A DNA stretch of 64,000 nt from contig JANQSJ010000008.1 of the NCBI GenBank assembly GCA_028284065.1, forward strand, positions 462,141-526,140, read 5' to 3'. This DNA comes from Parvularculaceae bacterium (GTDB lineage: Bacteria > Pseudomonadota > Alphaproteobacteria > Caulobacterales > Parvularculaceae). The position numbers were made by a program, and so were the translations under genes. Under the pieces are notes generated by a model that was given only the letters and a program-made list of their open reading frames with translations, made no database searches and had not been told where the DNA came from. Positions 8,079 to 17,490 of this stretch are shown piece after piece (within the stretch, counting starts at the first letter, position 1; each line of letters starts with the position of its first letter).

Positions 8079-9632
8079 ATGACGGCGATGCGAAACCAAG
8101 AGCGACCTGGCCGACATGCATTCTGGGTTGGTCTTCTCGCCTTGGGCGCGGCGTTGCTCGTCGGCGGCGCCTTTGCGCAGACCGTCGGCCAAAATGCGGC
8201 GTCGCGAGACGGCGTGATCCTGACGCTTAGCGGGCCCGTCACGCCGGCGAGCGCGCAATATCTTGAGCGCGAAATCCGGGCCGCCGACGCGGCCGACGCC
8301 GAGCTTGTGGTCATCGAAATCGACACGCCAGGCGGGCTCGTCGACTCCATGAAGACCATCATAAAGGCGATCCTAGCCTCCGAAACGCCCGTCGCGACCT
8401 ACGTCTCGCCGCAAGGCGCGCGCTCGGCGAGCGCCGGGCTCTACATCATGTACGCCTCGCATGTCGCCGCGATGGCCCCCTACACCAACACCGGCGCGGC
8501 GACGCCGGTGGAGGTCGGCGGCGGAGGCGGCGACGGCGAGAACCCGTTCGAGGGCGAAGACCTGTTTCCGACGCAGCCGGCCGAAACCGAGCCCGCCGCT
8601 GACGAAGATGAAATGGCATCCGAAACGACGGCTGATGAGGCGGACGCTACCGGCGAAGCGGCCGAGGGGCCGGCGCCAGCCGAGGAGGCCGCCCGACCGG
8701 CCCCCGCGCTTGGCAATGAAGACGCCATGCGGGCGAAGATCATCAATGACTCCGTCGCCTACATTCGCGCCCTTGCCGAGGGCCGCGGCCGCAATGCGGA
8801 CTGGGCCGAGCGGGCGGTGCGCGAAGGCGTATCCGTGACCGCCAATCAGGCGCTGGAGCTTGGCGTTGTTGAGATTATCGCCGGGGACCTGGAAGATTTG
8901 CTCGACCAGCTCGACGGGCGCGTCGTCACGACGATCGCCGGCGAGAAGACCCTCTCGACAAAGGACCTCAAGCTCACCCGCGCGGAGCCGACCTTCCTTG
9001 AGCAGGTGCTGAACTTCATCGCGAATCCGAACGTCGCGGTGATTCTTATGTCCCTCGGCACCACCGGCATCATTATCGAGATGTGGAACCCCGGCTCGAT
9101 CTTCCCGGGCGCGCTTGGCGCGCTGTGCCTCATTCTCGGCTTCTATTCTTTCCAGGTTCTTCCCTTTAACTGGCTCGGCGTCGCGCTGATGGGCGTCGGC
9201 GTCATCCTCATGACTTTGGAGGCGTTTACGCCCACCTTCGGGCTCGCCGGACTGACTGGCCTTCTCGCGTTCGCTGGCGGACTGTTCGTCATCTTCCCGG
9301 CCGGGTTCGAGGTCGCGCCGGCGGTGATCGGGACGATCGTCACCGTGTGCGGCCTTTTCCTTGGCATGGTCCTCGTGGCGGTCGTCGGCTCGCGCAATCA
9401 CGGGCCGCTCATCGGCGCGGACGCCATCAAGAAGCGCGAAGGCTATGTGGATGAATGGGACGGCTCCGAAGGCTGGGTCATCGTCGAAGGCGAACGGTGG
9501 CGCGCGCGGTCCGATAAGCCCTTGCGGCCCGGCGACAAGATCCGCGTCATCGACGTTGACGGCCTTGTCCTCGTGGTGCGTCAGGCGAAGGCGGGCGGCC
9601 TGCTCGGCGGCCTCGCCCCCAGCGAGGCGTAA
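8079..9632 (+). CDS. NfeD-type membrane serine protease (ClpP-like domain plus NfeD domain)
   Basis: 517 residues. A signal peptide or first membrane helix (about 14-33) precedes a ClpP-fold protease domain: the nucleophile Ser lies in ARSASAG and the partner Lys is probably in RAKIINDSVAYIR, as in the archaeal 1510-N stomatin protease. Between them sits an unusually long acidic, Glu/Ala/Pro-rich insert of about 65 residues. Four or five membrane helices follow, then a C-terminal OB-fold NfeD domain. ATG at 8079 follows a GAGGGG ribosome-binding site. It heads an operon with a second NfeD-domain protein and a slipin, the classic NfeD-stomatin pairing for membrane protein quality control. Confidence 0.9.
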   Translation: MTAMRNQERPGRHAFWVGLLALGAALLVGGAFAQTVGQNAASRDGVILTLSGPVTPASAQYLEREIRAADAADAELVVIEIDTPGGLVDSMKTIIKAILASETPVATYVSPQGARSASAGLYIMYASHVAAMAPYTNTGAATPVEVGGGGGDGENPFEGEDLFPTQPAETEPAADEDEMASETTADEADATGEAAEGPAPAEEAARPAPALGNEDAMRAKIINDSVAYIRALAEGRGRNADWAERAVREGVSVTANQALELGVVEIIAGDLEDLLDQLDGRVVTTIAGEKTLSTKDLKLTRAEPTFLEQVLNFIANPNVAVILMSLGTTGIIIEMWNPGSIFPGALGALCLILGFYSFQVLPFNWLGVALMGVGVILMTLEAFTPTFGLAGLTGLLAFAGGLFVIFPAGFEVAPAVIGTIVTVCGLFLGMVLVAVVGSRNHGPLIGADAIKKREGYVDEWDGSEGWVIVEGERWRARSDKPLRPGDKIRVIDVDGLVLVVRQAKAGGLLGGLAPSEA

Positions 9633-9638
9633 GTCTTT

Positions 9639-9962
9639 ATGCTCGCGGCCTTTCTGGAGCTGCCGCAATGGGCGCAAGTCGCGGCGCTCGCCGGCGGCGG
9701 CCTTATGCTGGGCGCGCTGTGGCAATTGACGAGTTGGTTTGTTCTTAACCGCGATCCCAGAGACTATCGGCTCGGGAGCGCGCGCCGCGGCGAGAAGGGC
9801 GTCGTCGTCGATTGGTCGCCGGATCAAGCGCGCGGCCGCGTCGATCTCGGCGGCGAGACCTGGACGGCGGAATGCCGTCGCCCCCTCGCGCCGGGCGACC
9901 GGGTAAGGGTCACGTCCGTAAACGGACTGAAATTGAATGTCAGCGCCGACCGGCGCAAGTAA
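9639..9962 (+). CDS. Small NfeD-domain membrane protein
   Basis: 107 residues: one N-terminal membrane helix (about 11-35) and a cytoplasmic OB-fold of the NfeD C-terminal type, with the ending PLAPGDRVRVTSVNGLKLNV resembling PLRPGDKIRVIDVDGLVLVV in the gene upstream. It starts 6 nt after the protease stop. It probably works with the SPFH protein downstream; NfeD OB domains are thought to pair with stomatin-type partners. Confidence 0.82.
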   Translation: MLAAFLELPQWAQVAALAGGGLMLGALWQLTSWFVLNRDPRDYRLGSARRGEKGVVVDWSPDQARGRVDLGGETWTAECRRPLAPGDRVRVTSVNGLKLNVSADRRK

Positions 9963-10023
9963 TCAACGCGGAGCTTAACCCGCCCCTTCTGCGAATTGCG
10001 GGGCGGCCAAACGGGAGACACCA

Positions 10024-10776
10024 ATGCCAGGCGCCGGCCTTCTAGGAATCGTCGTATTCCTGCTCATCGCCATTGTCCCGCAGGTCATCAAGGTCCTGCG
10101 CGAATATGAAAAGGGCGTTGTTTTCACCCTTGGCCGCGTCGGACGACGCGCCGCCGGTCCCGGCCTCGTCCTGCTGATCCCGGTCGTTCAGCAGATGCGA
10201 AAAGTCGACATGCGCACGCTCGTGCACGACGTGCCGACCCAGGACGTCATCTCCCGGGACAATGTCTCGGTGAAGGTGAACGCCGTCATCTATTACCGCG
10301 TTGTCGACGCGGTGCGCGCCATTGTTCAGGTCGAGAACTTCCAGGCGGCGACCAGCCAGCTCGCCCAGACGACGTTGCGCTCCGTCCTCGGCAAGCATGA
10401 CCTCGACGAAATGCTGCAGGAGCGCGACAAGCTCAACAAGGACATTCAGGAGATCCTTGATCAGCAGACGGAGGCCTGGGGCATCAAGGTCTCGAACGTC
10501 GAGATCAAGCATGTGGACGTCGACGCGTCGATGATCCGCGCCATCGCCAAGCAGGCCGAAGCGGAGCGCGAGCGGCGGGCCAAGATCATTCTTGCCGAAG
10601 GCGAACAGCAGGCGGCGGCGAAGCTATCCGAAGCGGCCGAGATTCTCGCCAGCACCTCCGGCGCCATGGAGCTGCGCTATCTGAACTCTCTTCAGGAGAT
10701 CGCCGGCGATCGCACCAACACTATCGTGTTTCCGTTCAACTTGAACGACGCGGCGGACATCTTACGGCGCGGCTGA
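10024..10776 (+). CDS. Slipin / stomatin-like SPFH (band 7) protein
   Basis: 250 residues: an N-terminal membrane anchor (GLLGIVVFLLIAIVPQV), an SPFH domain beginning VLREYEKGVVFTLGR, then a heptad-rich Glu/Ala/Arg segment (KQAEAERERRAKIILAEGEQ). Slipins form large ring-shaped assemblies on the membrane and are partners and substrates of NfeD proteases. The start has GGGAGACACC upstream. It is the third gene of the NfeD operon. Confidence 0.92.
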   Translation: MPGAGLLGIVVFLLIAIVPQVIKVLREYEKGVVFTLGRVGRRAAGPGLVLLIPVVQQMRKVDMRTLVHDVPTQDVISRDNVSVKVNAVIYYRVVDAVRAIVQVENFQAATSQLAQTTLRSVLGKHDLDEMLQERDKLNKDIQEILDQQTEAWGIKVSNVEIKHVDVDASMIRAIAKQAEAERERRAKIILAEGEQQAAAKLSEAAEILASTSGAMELRYLNSLQEIAGDRTNTIVFPFNLNDAADILRRG

Positions 10777-10872
10777 CGGGCGGCTGCCAGCTCGCCGAAA
10801 AGCATGTCTCGCCGCAGGCAAATATGACGGAGGCTATCTTTAGGTCATTCGTCCGATTCTATTTTTGGACTT

Positions 10873-10888
10873 GTTGCAATAGTGCAAC
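10873..10888. promoter_or_regulatory. Palindrome upstream of the TonB receptor
   Basis: GTTGCA-ATAG-TGCAAC, a perfect 6+4+6 inverted repeat about 120 bp before the receptor start. It could be an operator for a substrate-responsive regulator. It matches no consensus I can name. Confidence 0.35.
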
Positions 10889-11010
10889 GCAATTTCCGTT
10901 TGCGATATTGCTGGTCCGCGCGGTCTAACGCCCCGCGCATCAATCAGGCATATTTCGACCATAAACCAGCGGCTGGGCGCAAGAATCCGGCTGTTCCAGG
11001 GAGGTAGTTT

Positions 11011-13791
11011 GTGATCAGAAATCGCCTGTTGGCGACGTCTTCGCACGTTGTCGCCGTTTCCGCCGCCGCGTTCGCAATCGCGGCGCCGTCTGTCGCCCAT
11101 GCTCAGGATGGAGACGAAATCGTCGTTCTGGGCTCGCTCATCAAGCGGCCAAATCAGGCGAACCAGCCCTCGCCGATCCAGTCGATTGGCGCTGAGGATT
11201 TCAGCGCGATCGGCGCGCAGTCGATTGTCGACGTCACCCAGACCCTGACGATCAACACCGGCGCGCAGAACAACCCTGACGCCTTCACCCAGAACGCCAC
11301 CACCGGCACGGGCAGCATCAACTTGCGCGGCCTCGGGCTTCAGTCGACGCTTGTTCTTGTCAACGGCCGTCGCCAGGTCCTGAACGGCCTCCAGACGAAT
11401 GACGGCATCAGCTTTGTCGACACGAACTCGCTCCTGCCGCTGATCGCGATCCAAAGGCAGGACATTCTCAAGGACGGCGCTTCGGCTCTCTACGGGTCGG
11501 ACGCGGTCGCCGGCGTCGTCAACTTTGTGACGGTCACGGACTATGACGGCGTCATGCTTTCCGGCGACTTTCTGCGGCACCTGCCGGAGCCGCAGGGCGA
11601 ATACCGGTTTGAGGCGCTCGTCGGCAAAACGTTTGACCGCGGCTCGATCACCGCCGCCGTTGGCTGGTTCGACCGCACGCCGCTCACGACGGAGGAGCGC
11701 CGGCTCAGCGTGCCGTTCGGGACCAACCAGGACGTCTCCTCGCTCGGCAATCCGGGCGCATTCTTCCTCTTGCCGCCGGCGGGGTCCCCTCTCGGCGCGT
11801 TCGCCGGCCTGCCGATCATTGATCCGACGGGTTGCTCCGAGTTTGGCGGCGGCAATGTCGTTTTGTCGCCCAATGCGGGCGGCAGCGGTCTGGACGTCGG
11901 CCTTTGCCAGTTTGACTTCGGCTCTTTTTTCAATCTGGTGCCCGACGAAAGCCGTCTGAACGCCTATGTAAATGCGAAATACGATCTGACTGATTCAATC
12001 GAATTCTCGATTGACGCATCGTATGCGGACATTGATTCCGAACGCGGCAACTCGCCGACCTTCCCGTTCCTGCAAACCGCCGTCGTGCCCGGCGCCGCGC
12101 CGACAAACGCGTTTTCCGCCGCATTGGGCGGGCCGCTGGATGTGGCCTTCTTCGGACGCGCCATCGGCAATGGCGGCTCGGTGTCGCCAAGCGTCGGCAA
12201 TTCGGAGACCTATCGCTTCTCCGCGAAGCTTGAAGGCGACAACTTCCTGAACAATGGCTACTGGTCGCTGAGCTATACGCGCGGGGTCAACAACTCGACA
12301 TTCGCGACCGAAGACACAGTGTCGAACAGATTCCAGTGCGCCCTCGCCGGCCTGCAGGGCACCGCGGCGGGGAACCCGTCGAACGGCGGCGCGACGCTGT
12401 GTAACGACTTCGTCGGCCTTGATGGGGCCGTTCCGACCGGACAGTTCTTCAATCCGTTTGCGACGTCTTTCACGATCGCTCCGAACTCGCCGGAGATGCT
12501 CGACTTTATCATCGACACGCAAATCCTCGATTCGCGGTCGACCATCGACGTCGTGGAAGGCATCGCGGGCACCGACCTGTTCGAGCTTCCGGGCGGCATG
12601 GCGGCGATCGCCGTCGGCGGTCAGTACCGGTCTGATTTCCTCGAGCGCGATTTTGACGACATATCGAACGTTGACGGCTTCGGCTTCGTCATCGGCGGCC
12701 AGGATTTCGAGGGCACCGTCGACGTTTACGCCTTCTTCGCCGAGGTCAATCTCCCGGTCACCAACTGGCTCGAGATTCAGGCGGCGGGACGATTTGAAGA
12801 CTTCGGCGAAGATGTCGGCACGACCATCGACCCGAAGATTGGCGTCTTGATCCGCCCCAATGAAAGCCTGTCGCTGCGCGGCACGTATTCCACGTCATTC
12901 CGTGCGCCGACGACCTTCCAGCAGTTCGGGCAGAGCACGACGCTGAACCAGGTCGTTGATCCGACGAATGGCGGAACCGCCTTCGCCGCCGTGCGGGCGT
13001 TCGGCAGCCAGGACCTTTCGCCGGAAGAATCGCGCGCTTTCAACGCAGGCCTCACCTGGCAGCCGATCGACGGCCTCGTGATCGACGTCGACTATTTCAA
13101 TTTCTCGTTCGAGCAGGCGATCACCCAGGAGAATTTCCAGGCGCTTGTGAACGCCAACCCGACCGACACCCGAACCTTTGTCGGCGGCCTGGCGCAGGAG
13201 CCGTGCGAGTCCGCGTTCACGGTCGTGTGCCGCGCGGGCAATCCGGCCACCGGCACGATCACCCAGGTGAATACGCAGTTCGTCAACGCGGAATCGATCG
13301 ACACGAGCGGCCTCGACTTCCGAGGCGTTTACACCATCGAGACCGCTGGCCTCGGCATCTTCCAGCCGACGTTCGAGGCGACCTACATCCTCAATTACGA
13401 TCTCGTCGACCCGAGCGCAGGGAACATCGACGGCGAGGGCGTCAGGAACTTCACCAATATTGGCAGCCCGACCCCGCAGTTGCGCTTCAACGCCGGCCTC
13501 GCGTGGACGTTGCGCCAGCACACGTTCAACTTCTTCGCGCGACGCATCGGCGGCTTCGCCGACGATCAGAACGGCGGCGTCGAGATCCCGGCCCAGACGC
13601 GGTTCGACCTCCAGTATGTCTTCGACATCGCGGAGTTCATCGATCGGGATCAGGCGGCGGCGGTGACGTTCGGCGTCAACAATCTGACGAATGAGGCGCC
13701 GCCTTTCGTTGCCACGAACGGCGGTTTTGAGTCGCGCGTTCACGATCCGCGCGGGCGCATCCTGCGCTTCGGGGTCGACCTTGAATTCTAG
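11011..13791 (+). CDS. TonB-dependent outer membrane receptor
   Basis: 926 residues starting at GTG with a strong GGGAGG ribosome-binding site. Signal peptide about 1-32, cleaved near AHA/QDG. The plug domain (about 50-170) shows NLRGLGLQSTLVLVNGRR and DGASALYGSDAVAGVVN. The long remainder is the 22-strand barrel type, ending in LEF with a C-terminal Phe, as outer membrane proteins do. Several Cys pairs in extracellular-loop regions are notable. It is related to the large alphaproteobacterial receptor set; the ligand (siderophore, vitamin, glycan or peptide) cannot be inferred. It is a single-gene unit with its own terminator. Confidence 0.93.
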   Translation: MIRNRLLATSSHVVAVSAAAFAIAAPSVAHAQDGDEIVVLGSLIKRPNQANQPSPIQSIGAEDFSAIGAQSIVDVTQTLTINTGAQNNPDAFTQNATTGTGSINLRGLGLQSTLVLVNGRRQVLNGLQTNDGISFVDTNSLLPLIAIQRQDILKDGASALYGSDAVAGVVNFVTVTDYDGVMLSGDFLRHLPEPQGEYRFEALVGKTFDRGSITAAVGWFDRTPLTTEERRLSVPFGTNQDVSSLGNPGAFFLLPPAGSPLGAFAGLPIIDPTGCSEFGGGNVVLSPNAGGSGLDVGLCQFDFGSFFNLVPDESRLNAYVNAKYDLTDSIEFSIDASYADIDSERGNSPTFPFLQTAVVPGAAPTNAFSAALGGPLDVAFFGRAIGNGGSVSPSVGNSETYRFSAKLEGDNFLNNGYWSLSYTRGVNNSTFATEDTVSNRFQCALAGLQGTAAGNPSNGGATLCNDFVGLDGAVPTGQFFNPFATSFTIAPNSPEMLDFIIDTQILDSRSTIDVVEGIAGTDLFELPGGMAAIAVGGQYRSDFLERDFDDISNVDGFGFVIGGQDFEGTVDVYAFFAEVNLPVTNWLEIQAAGRFEDFGEDVGTTIDPKIGVLIRPNESLSLRGTYSTSFRAPTTFQQFGQSTTLNQVVDPTNGGTAFAAVRAFGSQDLSPEESRAFNAGLTWQPIDGLVIDVDYFNFSFEQAITQENFQALVNANPTDTRTFVGGLAQEPCESAFTVVCRAGNPATGTITQVNTQFVNAESIDTSGLDFRGVYTIETAGLGIFQPTFEATYILNYDLVDPSAGNIDGEGVRNFTNIGSPTPQLRFNAGLAWTLRQHTFNFFARRIGGFADDQNGGVEIPAQTRFDLQYVFDIAEFIDRDQAAAVTFGVNNLTNEAPPFVATNGGFESRVHDPRGRILRFGVDLEF

Positions 13792-13820
13792 CGCGATCGG
13801 CTGATCCGCAGGACTTCCTT

Positions 13821-13857
13821 GAGTCTCGCGTCCTCGGGCGCGAGGCTCCTTTTTTTT
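13821..13857 (+). terminator. Rho-independent terminator of the TonB receptor gene
   Basis: GAGTCTCGCG (13821-13830) pairs with CGCGAGGCTC (13839-13848) with one G-T wobble, followed by eight T (13850-13857). The T-run lies only 17 nt before the likely start of the TusA-like gene. Confidence 0.9.
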
Positions 13858-13873
13858 GGGCGCTGAGGGTTCG

Positions 13874-14119
13874 GTGGCGAACGAAGATTCCGCTGAGATA
13901 ACGCTCGACGCCACGGGGTGCCGGTGCCCGGTTCCGGTCCTGAAGGTGGAGGCCGCCTTGAGGCGCATGGCTGTCGGCGACCGGCTCCTCGTCATGGCCG
14001 ACGATCCCATCGCCGCCGTCGATATCCCCCATTTCTGCCGCTCGGCCGGCCATAGCGTGGAGCGCGCGCCGGACCGGCGCGGCGCCTGCGTCTTTCTGGT
14101 CACGTGCGGCGAGAAATGA
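13874..14119 (+). CDS. TusA/SirA-family sulfurtransferase
   Basis: 81 residues from GTG at 13874. Signature LDATGCRCPVPVLK: the Cys of CPVP is the persulfide-carrying residue of the TusA fold. The family passes sulfur for tRNA thiolation or other sulfur relays. GAGGG lies at a suitable distance from the GTG, which is why I prefer it to the TTG at 13856 inside the terminator T-run. It is isolated, with no tus or rhodanese neighbours, so the sulfur acceptor is unknown. Confidence 0.88.
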   Translation: MANEDSAEITLDATGCRCPVPVLKVEAALRRMAVGDRLLVMADDPIAAVDIPHFCRSAGHSVERAPDRRGACVFLVTCGEK

Positions 14120-14267
14120 CGCGAATTGCGGCGCGTCGGCCATCTGCCGCCGCTTTGCCGCTCCGCATTGCCCATCCTTGGGGTAAAGGTTAACCTGCGT
14201 GGGGAGACCGCGATCGCGGCGGGATGCGTCCGGGCGCGCAGCCTCGCCCGCCGACTGCGGCGGCCCT

Positions 14268-14321
14268 ACTTGCGAAGCCGACGAGACTTGCGAAGCCGAC
14301 ATGACCGGCGAAGCCGACGAC
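14268..14321 (+). repeat. 18-bp tandem repeat, three copies
   Basis: Three consecutive 18-bp units built on the core GCGAAGCCGAC: 14268-14285, 14286-14303 and 14304-14321, with the third unit slightly diverged. It lies in the leader of the Sel1 gene, ending 18 nt before its ATG. Confidence 0.85.
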
Positions 14322-14339
14322 CGAGGGGTGTAAGGGGTT

Positions 14340-15710
14340 ATGAAGAATGACGTTTTCGATCGCGGCGCATTGGATCGCGGCCGTCTGCGCGATGCGGTTT
14401 CGACGAGGCCGCTGACGCGCATGCGCCGGTTCGCCGTCAGCGCCCTCGCTGTCGGCGCGGCCATCTGCGCCGCCGCGCCCGCCTCGGCGGAGTACGACCT
14501 TGGCCTTGAGGCGTTCAAGCGCGGCGAACAGGAACTCGCGCTCGATCTGTGGGAGCGTTATGCGGTCGCCGGCGACGTACGATCCATGAAGGCGCTTGGC
14601 GACTTTTTCTCCGGCCAGACCATTCTGAATTCTGACGGCGTTGAGATCGAAGCGGAGAAAAAGACCCGCGCCGACTATGTGCAGGCGCTGAAATGGTACC
14701 TTCTCGCCGCCAATCACGACTTCAATGAGGAATTCAAGACCCCGACGGTCTACGAGCGCAATGCGCAGATCGAGGCGGACGATCGGTTGCCGCTCATTCG
14801 CGCGAAAATGACGGATGCGGAGGTCAAGCGGGCGGAAAAGCTGGTCACCGACACGTTCCAACGCGGCCGTCCGCGGGACATTTTCCTGGTCGCCCAGATG
14901 TTCCAGCGCGGCGCCGGCGTCGCGAAGAACAATATTCGCGCCTACGAACTATATACGGTCGCCTCGCGACGCGGCGTCGACGACGCCACGCGCGCTCTTC
15001 AGGAAATGCGCGCCGGCGGCCTGATCGATGATCGCCAGATCAAGATCGCCGAGGACGCCGCGCTGGTGTGGCAGCCGCCGCTGCCCGAAGAGCACACCGG
15101 CGATACGCTGCAGATGTCCGAGCTGAAGCGCCTCAAGGCGGAGCTTCAGGCGATCAGGCTTCAGGGCGCCCTCGAGGCGGTGTCGGACATCGACGTTTCG
15201 GTGCTCCAGCATTCCCTGCGGGCGCTCGGCTATTACTTCGGCGGCATCGACAACAAGATGGGCCCGCAGACCCGCGAGGCGATCCGCCGCTTCCAGTATG
15301 CGCAGGTGCGCGATGATCGGCAGATGACTGCGGAAGAAAAGCGCAACGTTGAGATTGGCGTTCTCTCCGCGACAGATACGGTGAACCTCATCTCCCAGGC
15401 GGCGCGGCGCGCCGACAACGAGATAGCTCAGTACACATACGGCATTATGCATCTGCAGGGCATCGGCGTCGAACAGGATGGCGGCCTCGCGGTCGACTGG
15501 CTGAAACGCGCCGCCGCCCGCAACGTCGCCGAGGCGCATTACGCGCTTGGCGTCGTCTATCGGGACGGGACGTCCGGGCTTAACGCCGTGGCGCGCAGCA
15601 AGGCGGACGCCGCTTTGCATTTCGCGAAAGCGGGCCAGCTCGGCTACGCCCCGGCGCGCAAGGCGCTGGAGCTTCTTGAATTCGAAAGCCCGCGCGGCGT
15701 CGGCCAGTGA
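14340..15710 (+). CDS. Exported Sel1-repeat / peptidoglycan-binding-like protein
   Basis: 456 residues. Signal peptide up to about position 57 (ALAVGAAICAAAPASAEYDL); the N-terminal part before it is long, so a start at Met28 is possible, but AAGGGG sits well before 14340. Sel1/TPR-like repeats occur at about 60-230 (LGDFFSGQ, ALKWYLLAANHD, AQMFQRGAGVAKNN) and 355-440 (YGIMHLQGIGVEQDGG, HYALGVVYRDGTSG). Between them SVLQHSLRALGYYFGGIDNK plus TREAIRRFQ is a PG_binding_1-type motif. It probably acts as a periplasmic scaffold at the cell wall. It forms an operon with the beta-helix protein 20 nt downstream. Confidence 0.85.
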   Translation: MKNDVFDRGALDRGRLRDAVSTRPLTRMRRFAVSALAVGAAICAAAPASAEYDLGLEAFKRGEQELALDLWERYAVAGDVRSMKALGDFFSGQTILNSDGVEIEAEKKTRADYVQALKWYLLAANHDFNEEFKTPTVYERNAQIEADDRLPLIRAKMTDAEVKRAEKLVTDTFQRGRPRDIFLVAQMFQRGAGVAKNNIRAYELYTVASRRGVDDATRALQEMRAGGLIDDRQIKIAEDAALVWQPPLPEEHTGDTLQMSELKRLKAELQAIRLQGALEAVSDIDVSVLQHSLRALGYYFGGIDNKMGPQTREAIRRFQYAQVRDDRQMTAEEKRNVEIGVLSATDTVNLISQAARRADNEIAQYTYGIMHLQGIGVEQDGGLAVDWLKRAAARNVAEAHYALGVVYRDGTSGLNAVARSKADAALHFAKAGQLGYAPARKALELLEFESPRGVGQ

Positions 15711-15730
15711 GAGTGGGGAGATTGTCAGAA

Positions 15731-17227
15731 ATGAAGGCGCTCATGTTCACCGCCCGTCGTCATCAATCCTTCGGTCGACATAACTCCGTCGACGCAAAGC
15801 CGGTCATTGGAAGACGTTTCGCCGTGGCCGCCGCGCTGATGGCCGCCGCGCCGCTTGCGGTTGGGTCCGCGCTTGCTGAGCCGGGCAAGATCGGCGGCTT
15901 TGACATTCCGACGGCCCCGGGACCCGCCAAGGCGTCGTCCCAGGCGCCGAATAACCAGCAGCTGGCGCAGGTCGTCGTCAGCCAATCGCCCGGCAGCAAG
16001 GTGACGACGATCACGCAGGCCATGGGCATCGTGCAGCCTGGCGGGACCATCCTCGTCCGCGGCGGCGTCTATAATGAGAACATCAACGTCACCAAGCCGG
16101 TGGCGATTGTCGGGGCGATCGGCGACTATGGCCGTGAGCCGATCATCCGCGCCTCGTCGAATGCGCCTTGCGTGTCTATTGCGCCGCCCTCCCCGGTGGC
16201 GCGCGTCAGCATTGAAAAGCTGATTTTTGAGTTCGACCACAGTCGGTCCGGCGCGCCCTGCGTCAATGTCGCCGGCGGGTCCGTCTCGGTGCGCGACAGC
16301 GCCATTATCCCGGTGAATGCGGATATCCCGATCCGCGCCGCCTACGGACAGCTTGGCCGGGTTCGGCCTGACCTTAACCGGCATATCGCCCGGCCGCCGC
16401 GCGACGAAACGATTGAGAACGCCGCCGCGCGGAGCCTTGAGGAGTATATCTCCCGCCATGCGCGTCCGGTCGGCGCGGAAAACCGCGGCTGGGATTATCT
16501 CACCGGCGGTACGAGCATTGAGACCTACGCCCACGCCAAGGCGTCGGTCGGCGGTCGGCGGCTTACGGGTCCGACGGCGGGCGTGCGCGTCCTCGCCGGC
16601 GACCTCACCATGGACAACAATACGATCATCGGCGCCCAGAAGGCGGTGGAGTTCGTCAGCCATAACCGGGCGCTGGTGCAGGGATCGCTCACCAATAATG
16701 TCATTCTCGGCAACGGCGCCGGCATCGCGGCGCGCGGCCGCGTCGCCGACTTGCTCCTCACCCGGAACACCATCAAGAATAATTCCGGCCCGGGGATCGA
16801 GGTGGACGCCCGCGACGCCTATGGCGAAGTGAAGATCCTCGCCAACCTCATCGTCGGCAACGACACCGGCATTTTCCTGTCGGAGAAGGTGCGCTCCGCC
16901 GTCGTCAACTCGAATTTCGTCGCCCAGAATTTCGGCGACGCCATCCGGCTGTCGTCGGGTTTCTTCGGGGCGATCGCAGGCAATACGCTCGCCGCTAATG
17001 ATGGTTGCTCGGTCGACTTCTTTTCCGCCGAGCAGCGGGAAATCAACAACGCCTTCATTCAGGTCGTCGCCGGCCGCGACTTCAGTCCCGGCGTTCAGTA
17101 CGACTCCACGAACGCGGCGCTCGACAATCTCGGCGACCGGGAGCTGACGCGGCGGGAGCGTCGGCGTCTGAAGAAGCAGAAGATCGATCCGGACACGATG
17201 ATGCCCATGTGCGGGGCCGCCAGGTAA
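15731..17227 (+). CDS. Secreted right-handed parallel beta-helix protein
   Basis: 498 residues with an N-terminal signal (VAAALMAAAPLAVGSALAE, about residues 33-51), then a NosD/pectate-lyase-like beta-helix: repeated rungs of the type NNTIIG, NNVILGNGAGI, RNTIKNNSGPGIEV, NLIVGNDTGIF, NSNFVAQNFGDAI. The N-terminal half carries MGIVQPGGTILVRGGVYNEN, the usual cap of such folds. A Lys/Arg-rich tail (RRERRRLKKQKI) precedes the C-terminus. No catalytic Asp or His set is recognised. It is co-transcribed with the Sel1 gene; a joint envelope or polysaccharide role is inference. Confidence 0.85.
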   Translation: MKALMFTARRHQSFGRHNSVDAKPVIGRRFAVAAALMAAAPLAVGSALAEPGKIGGFDIPTAPGPAKASSQAPNNQQLAQVVVSQSPGSKVTTITQAMGIVQPGGTILVRGGVYNENINVTKPVAIVGAIGDYGREPIIRASSNAPCVSIAPPSPVARVSIEKLIFEFDHSRSGAPCVNVAGGSVSVRDSAIIPVNADIPIRAAYGQLGRVRPDLNRHIARPPRDETIENAAARSLEEYISRHARPVGAENRGWDYLTGGTSIETYAHAKASVGGRRLTGPTAGVRVLAGDLTMDNNTIIGAQKAVEFVSHNRALVQGSLTNNVILGNGAGIAARGRVADLLLTRNTIKNNSGPGIEVDARDAYGEVKILANLIVGNDTGIFLSEKVRSAVVNSNFVAQNFGDAIRLSSGFFGAIAGNTLAANDGCSVDFFSAEQREINNAFIQVVAGRDFSPGVQYDSTNAALDNLGDRELTRRERRRLKKQKIDPDTMMPMCGAAR

Positions 17228-17490
17228 GGCGGCCGCCGCGGCTTGAGGCTCAATCGGGCGCGACTGGTCGGCGGCCGCGCCATTTTCTGCGAAACCGGCG
17301 TCGTTCGGGAACGCGTGACCAACGCCTTGCCGGTCAGCGCGCAAGCTTTCGTCGGCGCCGATCCCGATTACATTAAATGTATCGTTTCGCCGCCGGTCTC
17401 ATTTGATTTGCGGCCTTGATCGCATGGCGGCTTGCGTGCGCGCGACAATGGCGCCGGGACAATGTTGCCGGAAAAATGGCGCCGGAAAAA

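Noticed and set aside
6992..8362. 456-codon minus-strand frame over the VPLPA-CTERM and nfeD starts
   Set aside because: It overlaps two well-supported plus-strand genes, a promoter and a terminator, and has a random Arg-rich composition.
15725..17344. Long open frame on the minus strand (539 codons)
   Set aside because: It is antisense to the beta-helix gene, with Arg/Asp-rich meaningless composition typical of high-GC shadow frames.
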